This document shows positions 37,021 to 44,799 of a stretch of DNA of 64,000 nt, in pieces. The notes beneath the pieces were generated by a model. That model was not told the origin of the DNA. It did not search any database and saw nothing but the letters and a program-made list of their open reading frames with translations. The DNA lies in assembly GCA_026002975.1 (NCBI GenBank), contig BPGJ01000004.1:1-64000 (forward strand), given 5' to 3'. This stretch comes from Acidimicrobiia bacterium (GTDB lineage Bacteria > Actinomycetota > Acidimicrobiia > Spongiisociales > ZC4RG35). The translations under genes and the position numbers were made by a program. Position 1 is the stretch's first letter, and every line of letters begins with the position of its first letter.

Positions 37021-37284
37021 GTGGACTCCCGGTATCGTCCCCGTCCCCACATCCTCGAGGAGGAGGTCGACGACGACCTGGTCCTCTACGACCCTTCCCG
37101 GGAGTCGGTGACGGTGCTCAACACCACCGCGGCGGACATCTGGCGGCTGTGTGACGGATCCCTCACCCTCGACGAGGTGGTGGAGCGGCTGGCAGCCGCC
37201 TACGGCACCTCGGCCGAGCAGATCCGGGGAGACGTCGCCCGCACGGTCGGGCGGCTGGTCGAGGAAGGACTGCTGGAGGAATGA
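37021..37284 (+). CDS. PqqD-like RRE protein 2
   Basis: An 87-residue second PqqD-family winged-helix protein, with DDLVLYDPSRESVTVLNTTAADIWRLCDGSLTLDEVVERLA and ARTVGRLVEEGLLEE. It is a diverged paralogue of the copy at 36181, with the same length and the same LN-TA-xx-W-LCDG core. It ends in ATGA, where an ATG for the following kinase overlaps, although that frame meets a TGA after eight codons. Its direct neighbour, the HPr-kinase-like protein, is a typical partner in RRE and exopolysaccharide gene groups. Confidence 0.87.
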   Translation: MDSRYRPRPHILEEEVDDDLVLYDPSRESVTVLNTTAADIWRLCDGSLTLDEVVERLAAAYGTSAEQIRGDVARTVGRLVEEGLLEE

Positions 37285-37328
37285 GGATCGTCCAACGCCC
37301 GGGCTGAAGGGAGGACCTGAGCGGCCTG

Positions 37329-38117
37329 GTGTGGGCCGCCGACCGGCGCTACCGGCTGATCGACACCCCGATGCGGGTGGCGGTGGAGTCGTCCGAACTG
37401 GCCGCACGGATCGGCGAGCTGCTGGCTCCTCTCTCGGCCGATCGACCGGCCCGGGCGTCCAACACCTTCCAGGTCACCGGTTCGGAGGGTGGATACCGTC
37501 TCTACCAGAGCTGCATCGAGGTCGACCGCACCGAGACCGGGGAGGATCTGCTGGTGGGCTTGGTGGCCCGGATGAACCGGCGGGCGGTCGAACGATCCCA
37601 CACCTTCGCGGTCCACGCCGGCGTGGTCTCCTTCGGGGATCGAACTCTGGCCTTCCCCGCACCGTCGGGAGGAGGCAAGACCACCCTGGTGGCGGCATGC
37701 CTCACCCGGGGTGCGACGTACCTGTCCGACGAGGCGCTCATCCTGGATGCGGAACTCAGGGCAGTCCCCTACCCCAAACCCCTCGCCTTGAGCGATTGGT
37801 CGGCTGCGATCCTGGGTGTGGACCCCTGGCCGGGGGAGACCCTGGTCACCGCAGCCCAGCTGGGCGCCGACGTCGCCCAACGGCCCGCTCCCCTGACCGA
37901 CCTGTTGATCCCCCATAGGGCCCCCGGGGCGGGCCTGGAACCCCTCCCCCGTTCCGAGACGGCCGCGACCCTCCTCCGTCTCTCCTTCAACCACTACCGG
38001 GATCCCCGCGCCGCCTTCGGCCTGGCCACCGCCGCGGCCAGGAGGGTGAGGGCATGGCGTCTCTCCTACGACGATCCCGGGGAAGCGGCCCGGCTCCTCG
38101 CCGAGACGTTCGGGTAG
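37329..38117 (+). CDS. HPr-kinase-like P-loop protein
   Basis: The 262-residue protein resembles the C-terminal kinase part of HprK, as found with PqqD-like proteins and in paeninodin-type lasso-peptide clusters. Seen: SHTFAVHAGVVSFGDRTLAFP (about 90-110), Walker A APSGGGKTTL (111-120), YLSDEALILDAELRAVPYPKPLAL (about 131-154, with the Asp that follows Walker A in this family) and a SFNHYRDPRAAF segment. The N-terminal HprK domain is missing. The GTG at 37329 is used. An in-frame ATG at 37281 overlapping the PqqD-like stop would add 16 codons but contains a TGA at codon 9. The substrate to be phosphorylated is unknown. Confidence 0.82.
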   Translation: MWAADRRYRLIDTPMRVAVESSELAARIGELLAPLSADRPARASNTFQVTGSEGGYRLYQSCIEVDRTETGEDLLVGLVARMNRRAVERSHTFAVHAGVVSFGDRTLAFPAPSGGGKTTLVAACLTRGATYLSDEALILDAELRAVPYPKPLALSDWSAAILGVDPWPGETLVTAAQLGADVAQRPAPLTDLLIPHRAPGAGLEPLPRSETAATLLRLSFNHYRDPRAAFGLATAAARRVRAWRLSYDDPGEAARLLAETFG

Positions 38118-38316
38118 GGCCGGAAACCCCGGTTGGCCGCCTCCTCCAGGGTGTCCGGCCCGAACGCCTGGAGCAGGTTCCGCTCCAGCAGGCGGTCGGC
38201 CTCCATGCGTTCGTGCCAGCTCGGCCGACTGCTCGGCGTCGTCGGTGTCGTAGACCACCATCGTGTCCCTGGCTCCCGACGTACCGGTGGTGTTCGAACC
38301 TCCGGAGCCGCGCCAT
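38066..38316 (-). CDS. small conserved-looking protein (two frameshifts)
   Basis: No family name known. After removing one extra base near 38275-38277 and one near 38212-38216, an 82-residue protein appears: MARLRRFEHHRYVGARDTMV, then VYDTDDAEQSAELAERMEAD, then RLLERNLLQAFGPDTLEEAA and NRGFRPYP. The smooth continuation across three frames, and a start sharing a base with the zinc-ribbon stop (TGATG), argue that it is real. Its 3' end overlaps the convergent kinase gene by 52 bases, so the true stop may be slightly different. Confidence 0.5.
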
Positions 38317-38600
38317 CAGGTCGGCTCCTTCCAACCGGTGGGAACGTCGGCCCCGCAGTTGGGGCACTTGGCCACCTCGATCTGTCCCACGATGAACCGG
38401 AACTCGCATTCGGGGCAGGTCACCTTGGGGGAGGGCGGATCCGGAGGAGGTGGAGGCGGCGGGGTGTGGAAGCCGCCCGCGTCGGGAGGCGGGGGACCGG
38501 CTGCCCGCACCACGTTGACCGAGCCGCACACCGGACACGAGAAACGGCCGGCTCCCGGGACCTCGAACTGGGACCGGCAAGCTCCGCATCGCACGATCAT
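38316..38600 (-). CDS. double zinc-ribbon protein
   Basis: A 94-residue protein with two CxxC...CxxC zinc ribbons: VRCGACRSQ with FSCPVCGSV (about 4-28), and TCPECEFRF with KCPNCGADV (about 62-87), separated by a Pro/Gly-rich linker (PPPPPPPDPPSP). This is typical of small cytoplasmic adaptor or DNA/RNA-binding proteins; no specific role can be given. It is coupled to the membrane-anchored protein upstream by a four-base overlap and to the small protein downstream by one base. Confidence 0.75.
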   Translation of the reverse strand: MIVRCGACRSQFEVPGAGRFSCPVCGSVNVVRAAGPPPPDAGGFHTPPPPPPPDPPSPKVTCPECEFRFIVGQIEVAKCPNCGADVPTGWKEPT

Positions 38601-39043
38601 GGTTCACCTCGCTCGTCCGTCACCGGGTCTCCCACGGCACCGATCGAAGACAGATATTCGGCTTCGCCCCGCAGGACGGCCCGGATGTCGTCGAGAGAGT
38701 AGGCGACACCATGGGTTTCCGAAATCTGGGAGGCTATGTACTCGACGGCCGGTTCGGCCCCCCCGGCCACCACCTCCACCGGACGGCGTCGGTCCTCCTG
38801 GGCGAGACCCTGCAGATAGTGGAGCTCCCACTGGATGATCCGCCGGATGTCGGACCGGCCCAACCGGGCCCGAATCTCCGGGTCGAGTCGATCGGCGATG
38901 AACCGCACCGCGTCCTCCACCACGTACACCGGTCCCTCTTCGAACCGTCGGCTCCGGGCTTCCTGCCAGACCAGCAGCGCCAACACCAGGAGGAGGACCC
39001 CTGCGAGGAGGCCGACGAGGGCGACGGTAGTCACCCCGGACAT
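38597..39043 (-). CDS. membrane-anchored protein of unknown function
   Basis: 148 residues. A single N-terminal membrane helix (VALVGLLAGVLLLVLALLVW, about 7-26) is followed by a soluble helical domain with EGPVYVVEDAVRFIADRLDP, IRRIIQWELHYLQGL, and VAYSLDDIRAVLRGEAEYLSSIG near the end. No enzyme motif is seen. It lies eight bases after an acyl-CoA dehydrogenase gene on the same strand and is coupled to the zinc-ribbon gene. Confidence 0.68.
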   Translation of the reverse strand: MSGVTTVALVGLLAGVLLLVLALLVWQEARSRRFEEGPVYVVEDAVRFIADRLDPEIRARLGRSDIRRIIQWELHYLQGLAQEDRRRPVEVVAGGAEPAVEYIASQISETHGVAYSLDDIRAVLRGEAEYLSSIGAVGDPVTDERGEP

Positions 39044-39051
39044 GGCTCCTG

Positions 39052-40173
39052 CTACAGGCCGAGCCGGGCGGCGAGGATCTCCCGGTGGTAGGCGGGGTCA
39101 CCGAACATCAGCTCGGAGCTCTTGGCCCGTTTGAAGTACAGGTGGGCGTCGTGCTCCCAGGTGAAGCCGATCCCGCCGTGTACCTGGATGTTCTCCGCCG
39201 CGCAGAAGAAGTAGGCCTCCGAGCAGTACGACTTGGCGAGCGGCGCGACGATCCGCAGCTCGTCCTCGTCCTCGGCCGCAGCCCACCCGGCGTAGTAGGC
39301 GGCCGACCTGGCCGACTCCACTTGGACCAGCATGTCGGCACACTTGTGTTTGATCGCCTGGAACGATCCGATCGGGCGGCCGAACTGGTGCCGCACCTTG
39401 GCGTATTCCACCGCCATCTCCATGCACCGTTCGGCGCCGCCGACCTGCTCGGCGGCCAACGCCACCGACGCCAGGTCGGCCAGCCTGTCGAGCACCGGGC
39501 GGGCTCCTCCCACCTCCCCCAGGACCGCCCGGTCCGGCACCCGCACCCCGTCGAAGACCACCTCGGCCTGTTTCCGGGTCATATCCATCGTCTCCAGCCT
39601 CCGTCGGGTGACTCCGTCGGAGTCGGCCGGGACGCAGAACAGGGTGAGGCCGTGGTCGGTGCGAGCCGAGGTGATGAGCAGGTCGGCGACGTGGCCGTCG
39701 AGGACGTAGCTCTTGACACCCTGAATCACCCACCCCTCGCCGTCCCGACGGGCGGAGGTCTCGACGTCTTCGGGGTCCCAACCCCGGCCGGGTTCGACCA
39801 GAGCGACCGTGGCGACCGCGTCTCCCGCCGCGATCCGGGGCAGCCATTCGCTCTTCTGGTCGTCTGAGCCGGCGAGGAGCAGCGCGTTGGTGGCCAGCAC
39901 GGCGGTGGAGAAGAACGGGGCGCAGAACAAGGCTCGGCCCTGTTCCTCGAGCAGGATCACCAGCTCCAAGAACCCGAAACCGGAACCCCCGTATTCTTCG
40001 GGGATCAGGGTGCCCTGCCAGCCCAGCCCGGCTATCTCCTTCCACTGGGCGGGGTCGTAGCCGCGGTCGGTCTCCATCAGCTCCCGCACCTTGGTGGTGG
40101 GGTGCTTCTCCTCCAACCACCGGCGTACGTAGCTCCGGAGCTCCTCCTGCTCTTCGGTGAACGAGAAGTTCAA
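39052..40173 (-). CDS. acyl-CoA dehydrogenase
   Basis: A FAD enzyme forming trans-2-enoyl-CoA from an acyl-CoA, 373 residues. Family order: N-terminal FTEEQEELRSYVRRWLEEKH, GGSGFGFLELVILLEEQGRAL, a flavin/substrate-binding middle (VALVEPGRGWDPEDVETSA), and the helical C-terminus with YAKVRHQFGRPIGSFQAIKHKCADM (about 262-286) and NIQVHGGIGFTWEHDAHLYFKRA (about 330-352). The substrate is unknown; the VHGGIGFTWEHD form is common in actinobacterial fatty-acid and steroid degradation. The start is TTG at 40173 behind a GAGGAG-like site. It heads the minus-strand operon with the small proteins. Confidence 0.92.
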   Translation of the reverse strand: MNFSFTEEQEELRSYVRRWLEEKHPTTKVRELMETDRGYDPAQWKEIAGLGWQGTLIPEEYGGSGFGFLELVILLEEQGRALFCAPFFSTAVLATNALLLAGSDDQKSEWLPRIAAGDAVATVALVEPGRGWDPEDVETSARRDGEGWVIQGVKSYVLDGHVADLLITSARTDHGLTLFCVPADSDGVTRRRLETMDMTRKQAEVVFDGVRVPDRAVLGEVGGARPVLDRLADLASVALAAEQVGGAERCMEMAVEYAKVRHQFGRPIGSFQAIKHKCADMLVQVESARSAAYYAGWAAAEDEDELRIVAPLAKSYCSEAYFFCAAENIQVHGGIGFTWEHDAHLYFKRAKSSELMFGDPAYHREILAARLGL

Positions 40174-40274
40174 ATCCAGGCTCCTCGACGGATGTGACGA
40201 TCATACCCGAGGTCTTGACGGGTCGCTCAAAACAGGCTGGCGTATCTTGCGGACCCCGGGAAAGGTCGGTGAGC

Positions 40275-41891
40275 GTGAATACGGAAGAGGGCGGTGGGTG
40301 CTGGACGATCCGGGATCGGGCCGCGGCGGTCGGGTTGGTGGTCGGGGTGGCGGTCGTCTACTGGCTGCTCGCCGGGGGTGACCTCGACCTGTTCCAGCGC
40401 GACTCCCCCGAATACCTGGCCACCGCGATCCACCTCGCCCAGGGAAAGGGGTTCACCTTCCCGTTCGGCGAACCGGGACTGCCCACCCGAGGACCGGTGG
40501 ATGCCACCCCGCTGGCGTTCTATCCGCCCGGGTTGCCCCTCCTGCTGGCGGTGCCCGTCGCCCTCGGCGCCGATCCCCAGACCTCCGCCACCCTCGCCCA
40601 GGGTGGGGTGATCGGGGTGGCTGCTGCTGCCGCCTACCTGGGATCGCTCTGGGTGGGGCTCGCTCGCATCCGGGCGGGCGTCACGGCGGCGGTGGTCGTG
40701 GCCGCGGCCCTGTCGGTGGAGGGAATCCTGGCCTCCGAGCCGTTCTCCTTGGCGGTGACCATACCGGCTCTCTACCTCCTCGCCTCCTTTCGTGAGAGAC
40801 CGCGAGGTCGCCTTCTCATCGGGTTGGGAGGGCTGGCCGCGCTGGGGGTGTCGATCCGATTTGCGGAGGTGGCCTTGGTCGGGCTGTTGGTATTGGTCGG
40901 TTTGGCCGCCTGGTCGAGGCGTCGGATCTCGCTGTTGGTCGTAGCCGCCGCCGGGGCTCTGGGGATCGCTCCGGCGGTGGCGTGGCTGGCGAGGAACCGG
41001 CTGCTCGGCGTGTCGGTGCGGGACCTGGCCTGGCATCCCCCTTCTCCAGCCGACTTCAACCTGGGGGTGGCGTCTGCTTCCGGGTGGCTGGCGCCGATCC
41101 AGCTCCCCCTGTATCCGAGGGTGGGGTTGGGAGCGCTGGCGGTAGCGGTCCTGGGCTGGGTGGCGTTCAGGAACACTCCGCGCCCGGCTGCCTGGCCCGG
41201 ACGGCGGCGCATCGTCGCCGGAGTGTTCGCCGGGTATGCCGTCCTCCACGGACTGGTTCTCCTGGTGACCGTCGCACTGTTGGACGGGCAGACCCGGTTC
41301 GACGGCCGCCAGATCGCTCCGATCGCGATGGCCGATGTTGCTGGCCCTGATCGTCTCACCCGACCCCCTGGGGAAGGCAGCCACCGTGTTGGCGGCGGTC
41401 ACCGCCACCGCCTTGGTCGTGTCGGGCACCATCGAGGTCCTCGACGAGGAGGGGTTCGGGGAGGAGCCGTGGACGTCTTCGCCCGGCATGGAGTTCGTGG
41501 CCGACTCTCCGGCGGACACTCCCATCTACAGCAACGCACCCGACGGGATCTGGGTGGTCACCGGCCGCTCGACCTGGTCGATCCCCCCGGAGATGAACCC
41601 TGGACCCCCGAGGTCAACCCGGAGCTGGAGCACCAGCTCGAGCAGATCCGATGTCACCTGGCCGCCGACGACGGCTTCGTGATCGTGTTCGAATCGATCG
41701 AGCGGGACTACCTGCCCTCGGTCGACAGGTTGGCTGCGGCGGGTTTCCGGATCACCCGACGTCTCCCCGATTCGGTGGTGCTGCGAGCCGACCGCCCCTG
41801 CCCTCAGAAAGCCTCGGCCGGGAGCTCCATCAGCGACCCGTCCTCGGTCTCCGCCGCCGAGCGCCGGGCGGCCACCAGCGGCGCCACCTGA
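40275..41891 (+). CDS. large membrane protein, PMT/ArnT-like glycosyltransferase candidate (two frameshifts)
   Basis: The repaired product is 538 residues with about ten to twelve hydrophobic segments. The first outside loop has DLFQRDSPEYLATAIHLAQGKGF (about 35-58), whose acidic D-S-P-E-Y segment resembles the catalytic loop of GT39/GT83 dolichyl/undecaprenyl-phosphate-sugar mannosyltransferases. A soluble C-terminal domain includes PIYSNAPDGIWVVTGRST and DGFVIVFESIERDYLP. One base is extra near 41327-41335 and one is missing at 41598-41600. Its 3' end overlaps the convergent acyl-CoA dehydrogenase by 88 bases, so the stop may be earlier in reality. GTG 40275 chosen; GTG 40269 is possible. 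Confidence 0.6.
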   Translation: MNTEEGGGCWTIRDRAAAVGLVVGVAVVYWLLAGGDLDLFQRDSPEYLATAIHLAQGKGFTFPFGEPGLPTRGPVDATPLAFYPPGLPLLLAVPVALGADPQTSATLAQGGVIGVAAAAAYLGSLWVGLARIRAGVTAAVVVAAALSVEGILASEPFSLAVTIPALYLLASFRERPRGRLLIGLGGLAALGVSIRFAEVALVGLLVLVGLAAWSRRRISLLVVAAAGALGIAPAVAWLARNRLLGVSVRDLAWHPPSPADFNLGVASASGWLAPIQLPLYPRVGLGALAVAVLGWVAFRNTPRPAAWPGRRRIVAGVFAGYAVLHGLVLLVTVALLDGQTRFDGRQIAPIAMADVAGPDRLTRPPGEGSHRVGGGHRHRLGRVGHHRGPRRGGVRGGAVDVFARHGVRGRLSGGHSHLQQRTRRDLGGHRPLDLVDPPGDEPWTPEVNPELEHQLEQIRCHLAADDGFVIVFESIERDYLPSVDRLAAAGFRITRRLPDSVVLRADRPCPQKASAGSSISDPSSVSAAERRAATSGAT

Positions 41892-43573
41892 CGGACGAAG
41901 AACCGGGCGGCCGCCACCTTGCCCCGATAGAACGGGGCCTCGTCGACTCGACGGGCCGCGATCTCGGCGTGGCGGAGGAGCTGCCAGGCACACACCACCT
42001 CACCGAAACTGAACAGGAAGGGGGTGGCATGGAGCCCCACCCGGTAGACGTCCCCCGCGGTCAGGTAACCCACCATGGCTCCCAGCTGGGCTTGGGCGTC
42101 CTCCAGCATGGCGCCCAGTAGCTCCCGTTCCGCGGCCAGCGGGTCGCTGCCGTCGCCGCCCTTCACGAATTCGGCGACCTCGGACGCGAGGGCGGCCACC
42201 GCTTGGCCCTGGTCCTTGACGATCTTGCGGAAGAACAGATCCAGGGCTTGGATCCCGGTCGTGCCCTCGTACACCGTGTCGATCTTGGCGTCGCGGATGT
42301 ACTGCTCGATCGGGTAGTCCTGGATGTAGCCGGACCCGCCCAGCACCTGCAACGAGGAAGCCAGGGTCTCGTAGGCCCGTTCCGACGAATAGCCCTTGAC
42401 CACCGGGAGCAGCAGCCCGAACCGGGACGACCAGGGCGAGTCGGGGCCTTGGAGGAGGGTCTGGTCCTGCACCCAAGCGGTGTAGGTCCACAGGGCCCGC
42501 AGCGCCTCGGCCATGCTCTTTTGGATCATCAGCATCCGTCGCACGTCGGGGTGACGGATGATCGGCACCCGGGGTGCGGTCTTGTCGGCCGCCCGGGTCA
42601 GGTCGGGTCCCTGGATCCTCTCCTTGGCATAGGCGAGGGCGTTCAGGTAGCCGGTCGAAAGGGTGGAGGCCGACTTGGTGCCGATCGTCATCCGGGCGTG
42701 CTGGATGATCCGGAACATCTGGCGTATCCCGTCGTGGACTCCGCCCACCAGATATCCCACGCAGGGACGGTCGACTCCGAAGGTCAGCTCACAGGTGGCC
42801 GACCCTTTGAGGCCCATCTTGGATTCCAGGTGGGTGACCGCGACTCCGTTCCGCTCCCCCAAGGTCCCGTCCTCTCGAACCAGGTACTTGGGGACGATGA
42901 ACATCGACAGTCCCTTGGTTCCCGGCCCGGCGCCCACCGGTCGGGCCAACACCAGATGGACGATGTTCTCGGCCGCGTCGTGGTCGCCCCCGGTGATGAA
43001 CCGTTTCACCCCCTCCAGATGCCAGGTGTCGCCCTCCACGTGCACCGCGCGGGTGGTGGCGGCGCCCACGTCCGAGCCGGCGTCGGGTTCGGTGAGCACC
43101 ATGGTGCCGGCCCACCTACGGGACACCATCTCGTGGGCGAATCGGCGCTGCTCGGGGGTGCCCTCCTCCCAGATCACCCGGGCGAACAGGGGCCCGGTCA
43201 CGTAGAAGGCCGCGGTCGGGTTGGCTCCCAGGAGCAGCTCCTGCACCGCCCAGAACAAGGTGGGTGGAACCTCGGTGCCGCCTAGCTCTTCCGGGATCCC
43301 CAGCAGGTCCCAGCCGCCCTGCTGGAGGGCGCGAATGCTCGCCTTGAGGGATTCCGGGAGCTTCACCTCCCCTTCCACCAGGACCGGCGGATTCCGGTCG
43401 GCATCCACGAACGAGGCCGCCCATTCGTCACCGGCCAGACGCTCCACCTCACGGAGGATGTCGACCATGGTGTCCCTATCCAGACCGGCCAGGTCCTCCG
43501 AGTAGGTGTGGATCTGGTGCACGTCGAACAGGTTGAAGAAGAGGTCCTGCAGGTTGGAGCGGAAGTGGCTCAC
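41804..43573 (-). CDS. acyl-CoA dehydrogenase (long form, DmdC-like)
   Basis: A 589-residue acyl-CoA dehydrogenase with the extended C-terminal domain seen in FadE/DmdC-like enzymes. Segments: HFRSNLQDLFFNLFDV at the start, WDLLGIPEELGGTEVPP, MVLTEPDAGSDVGAATTRA (about 160), LHLEGVKRFITGG-like WHLEGVKRFITGGDHD, LGGSGYIQDYPIEQYIRDAKIDTVYEGTTGIQALDL (about 420-455, containing the catalytic-base region), and a C-terminal extension. GTG 43573 is preferred over ATG 43582 because the family starts at SHFRSNL and AAAGGA is correctly spaced. Divergent from tetR with an operator-like sequence between. Confidence 0.9.
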   Translation of the reverse strand: MSHFRSNLQDLFFNLFDVHQIHTYSEDLAGLDRDTMVDILREVERLAGDEWAASFVDADRNPPVLVEGEVKLPESLKASIRALQQGGWDLLGIPEELGGTEVPPTLFWAVQELLLGANPTAAFYVTGPLFARVIWEEGTPEQRRFAHEMVSRRWAGTMVLTEPDAGSDVGAATTRAVHVEGDTWHLEGVKRFITGGDHDAAENIVHLVLARPVGAGPGTKGLSMFIVPKYLVREDGTLGERNGVAVTHLESKMGLKGSATCELTFGVDRPCVGYLVGGVHDGIRQMFRIIQHARMTIGTKSASTLSTGYLNALAYAKERIQGPDLTRAADKTAPRVPIIRHPDVRRMLMIQKSMAEALRALWTYTAWVQDQTLLQGPDSPWSSRFGLLLPVVKGYSSERAYETLASSLQVLGGSGYIQDYPIEQYIRDAKIDTVYEGTTGIQALDLFFRKIVKDQGQAVAALASEVAEFVKGGDGSDPLAAERELLGAMLEDAQAQLGAMVGYLTAGDVYRVGLHATPFLFSFGEVVCAWQLLRHAEIAARRVDEAPFYRGKVAAARFFVRQVAPLVAARRSAAETEDGSLMELPAEAF

Positions 43574-43597
43574 GGCACCCATCCTTTTTTTGATCGT

Positions 43598-43614
43598 CGA
43601 CTCAAGAATAGTCG
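43598..43614. promoter_or_regulatory. operator-like inverted repeat for the divergent TetR regulator
   Basis: CGACT-N7-AGTCG lies midway between the acyl-CoA dehydrogenase and tetR starts and just upstream of the tetR -10 candidate. A TetR protein would be expected to bind a short palindrome here; the arms are only five bases, so chance is possible. Confidence 0.4.
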
Positions 43615-43631
43615 CCTGGTCGGGTGTCCGC

Positions 43632-43645
43632 TACCGTGATCTTCG
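43632..43645 (+). promoter_or_regulatory. candidate -10 box (TACCGT) of leaderless tetR
   Basis: TACCGT (43632-43637) precedes the ATG at 43646 by eight bases, with no ribosome site between. Confidence 0.4.
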
Positions 43646-44197
43646 ATGCGCAATCGGGCCGGGCTCGCCACCGAGGCGAAGATCCTCACCGCCACCCGCC
43701 GCCTCCTCTCCGAACGGGGCCTGGAAGGAACCACCGTCAAGGCGATATGCGACGCCGCGGGGATACGGGCGGGCAGCTTCTACAACCTGTTCCCGTCGAA
43801 GGAGGACGCCATCCTGTCGGTGGTGAGGGAAGCCATCTCGGCGGTGGATCCCCATCCGGAGGGGGATCACGAGACCGTGGAAGAGCTGGTCGACGCCTAC
43901 GTCCGCTTCGTCGAGGAGGAGCCGGTCCTGGCCCGGGTCTACCTCACCGTGGCGGTGCTGGGCGGCCTGACCGACCCGGAGATGAACATCCGCATCCTTC
44001 GACACCACCAGCGGAGAACCGAACGGTTCGCCGCCTCGATCAGAAACCGCCGACCCGAACTGTCGGCAGAAGAGGCCACCGAACGAGCCGAGGCCCTGCT
44101 GGCGGCCCTCAACGGCTATGCGCTGCATCGGCTGTTGGACCCCTCGTTCGACTTCGCAGGGCACGCCCGCCGTCTCCTCAGATACCAGCCGGCATGA
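43646..44197 (+). CDS. TetR family transcriptional regulator
   Basis: A 183-residue TetR repressor. The N-terminal HTH is complete: EAKILTATRRLLSERGLEGTTVKAICDAAGIRAGSFYNLFPSKEDAI (about 10-56). The C-terminal ligand domain is helical (ETVEELVDAYVRFVEEEPVLARVYL). It probably represses the divergent acyl-CoA dehydrogenase and its own operon, which contains a metallo-hydrolase and two LLM oxidoreductases; this is inference from position. Its ligand may be an acyl-CoA. Overlaps the next gene (ATGA). Confidence 0.9.
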   Translation: MRNRAGLATEAKILTATRRLLSERGLEGTTVKAICDAAGIRAGSFYNLFPSKEDAILSVVREAISAVDPHPEGDHETVEELVDAYVRFVEEEPVLARVYLTVAVLGGLTDPEMNIRILRHHQRRTERFAASIRNRRPELSAEEATERAEALLAALNGYALHRLLDPSFDFAGHARRLLRYQPA

Positions 44198-44799
44198 TGG
44201 AGGAACACCGCGACGACCGCCTGCTGGTCAGACGCCTGTCGGTCGGACCCTACGACAACAACGTGTACGTGGTCGGGTGCGCCCGCACCGGCCGAGCGGT
44301 GATAGTCGACGCCGCCGCCGAACCCGACCGGATCCTCGAAGCCTGCCGGGACCTGGAGGTGATCGAGATCCTGACCACCCACGGCCACGCCGACCATCTG
44401 GGAGCGGTCGACCGGGTGGCGGATGCGCTCGGGGTCCGGTGGAGGATGCATCCCGCCGACGTGGAGATCGCCGGCCGAAGACCCGACGACCCGATACGGG
44501 ATGGCGAGGAGATCCCGATCGGCGACGTCGCCCTCCACGCCATCCACACGCCCGGCCACACCCCCGGCTCGGTGTGTTTCGTGGTGGAGCCGTTCCTGTT
44601 CTCCGGAGACACCCTGTTCCCCGGTGGTCCCGGCGCCACCCGCTGGGAGTACTCCAGCTTCGGCCAGATCATGGACTCTCTGGAGCAGAAGCTGTTCACG
44701 CTCCCCGACCCGACGGTGGTGTACCCCGGCCACGGGGCCGAGACCACCCTGGGAGAGGAGAGGCCGCACCTGCCCGAGTGGAGAGCAAGGGGCTGGTGA
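44194..44799 (+). CDS. metallo-beta-lactamase-fold hydrolase (glyoxalase II-like)
   Basis: A 201-residue MBL-fold protein with the binuclear metal motif THGHADHLGAV (about 66-76), then HTPGHTPGSVCF (about 114-125), FSGDTLFPGGPGAT (about 135) and VYPGHGAETTLGEE (about 178). This is the pattern of glyoxalase II and related thioester hydrolases. An acyl-CoA or glutathione-like thioester substrate is possible given the surrounding acyl-CoA genes. It is coupled to tetR (ATGA) and to the first LLM gene (shared base). Confidence 0.88.
   Translation: MMEEHRDDRLLVRRLSVGPYDNNVYVVGCARTGRAVIVDAAAEPDRILEACRDLEVIEILTTHGHADHLGAVDRVADALGVRWRMHPADVEIAGRRPDDPIRDGEEIPIGDVALHAIHTPGHTPGSVCFVVEPFLFSGDTLFPGGPGATRWEYSSFGQIMDSLEQKLFTLPDPTVVYPGHGAETTLGEERPHLPEWRARGW

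Noticed and set aside
33528..38117. Complete lasso-peptide cluster
   Set aside because: RRE, kinase-like and nucleotidyltransferase genes are present, but no asparagine-synthetase-like cyclase, transglutaminase-like protease or recognisable precursor peptide was found in the window.
43574..43582. ATG at 43582 as start of the second acyl-CoA dehydrogenase
   Set aside because: The AAAAAGG directly touches that ATG, while GTG 43573 has correct spacing and gives the family's usual SHFRSNL beginning.
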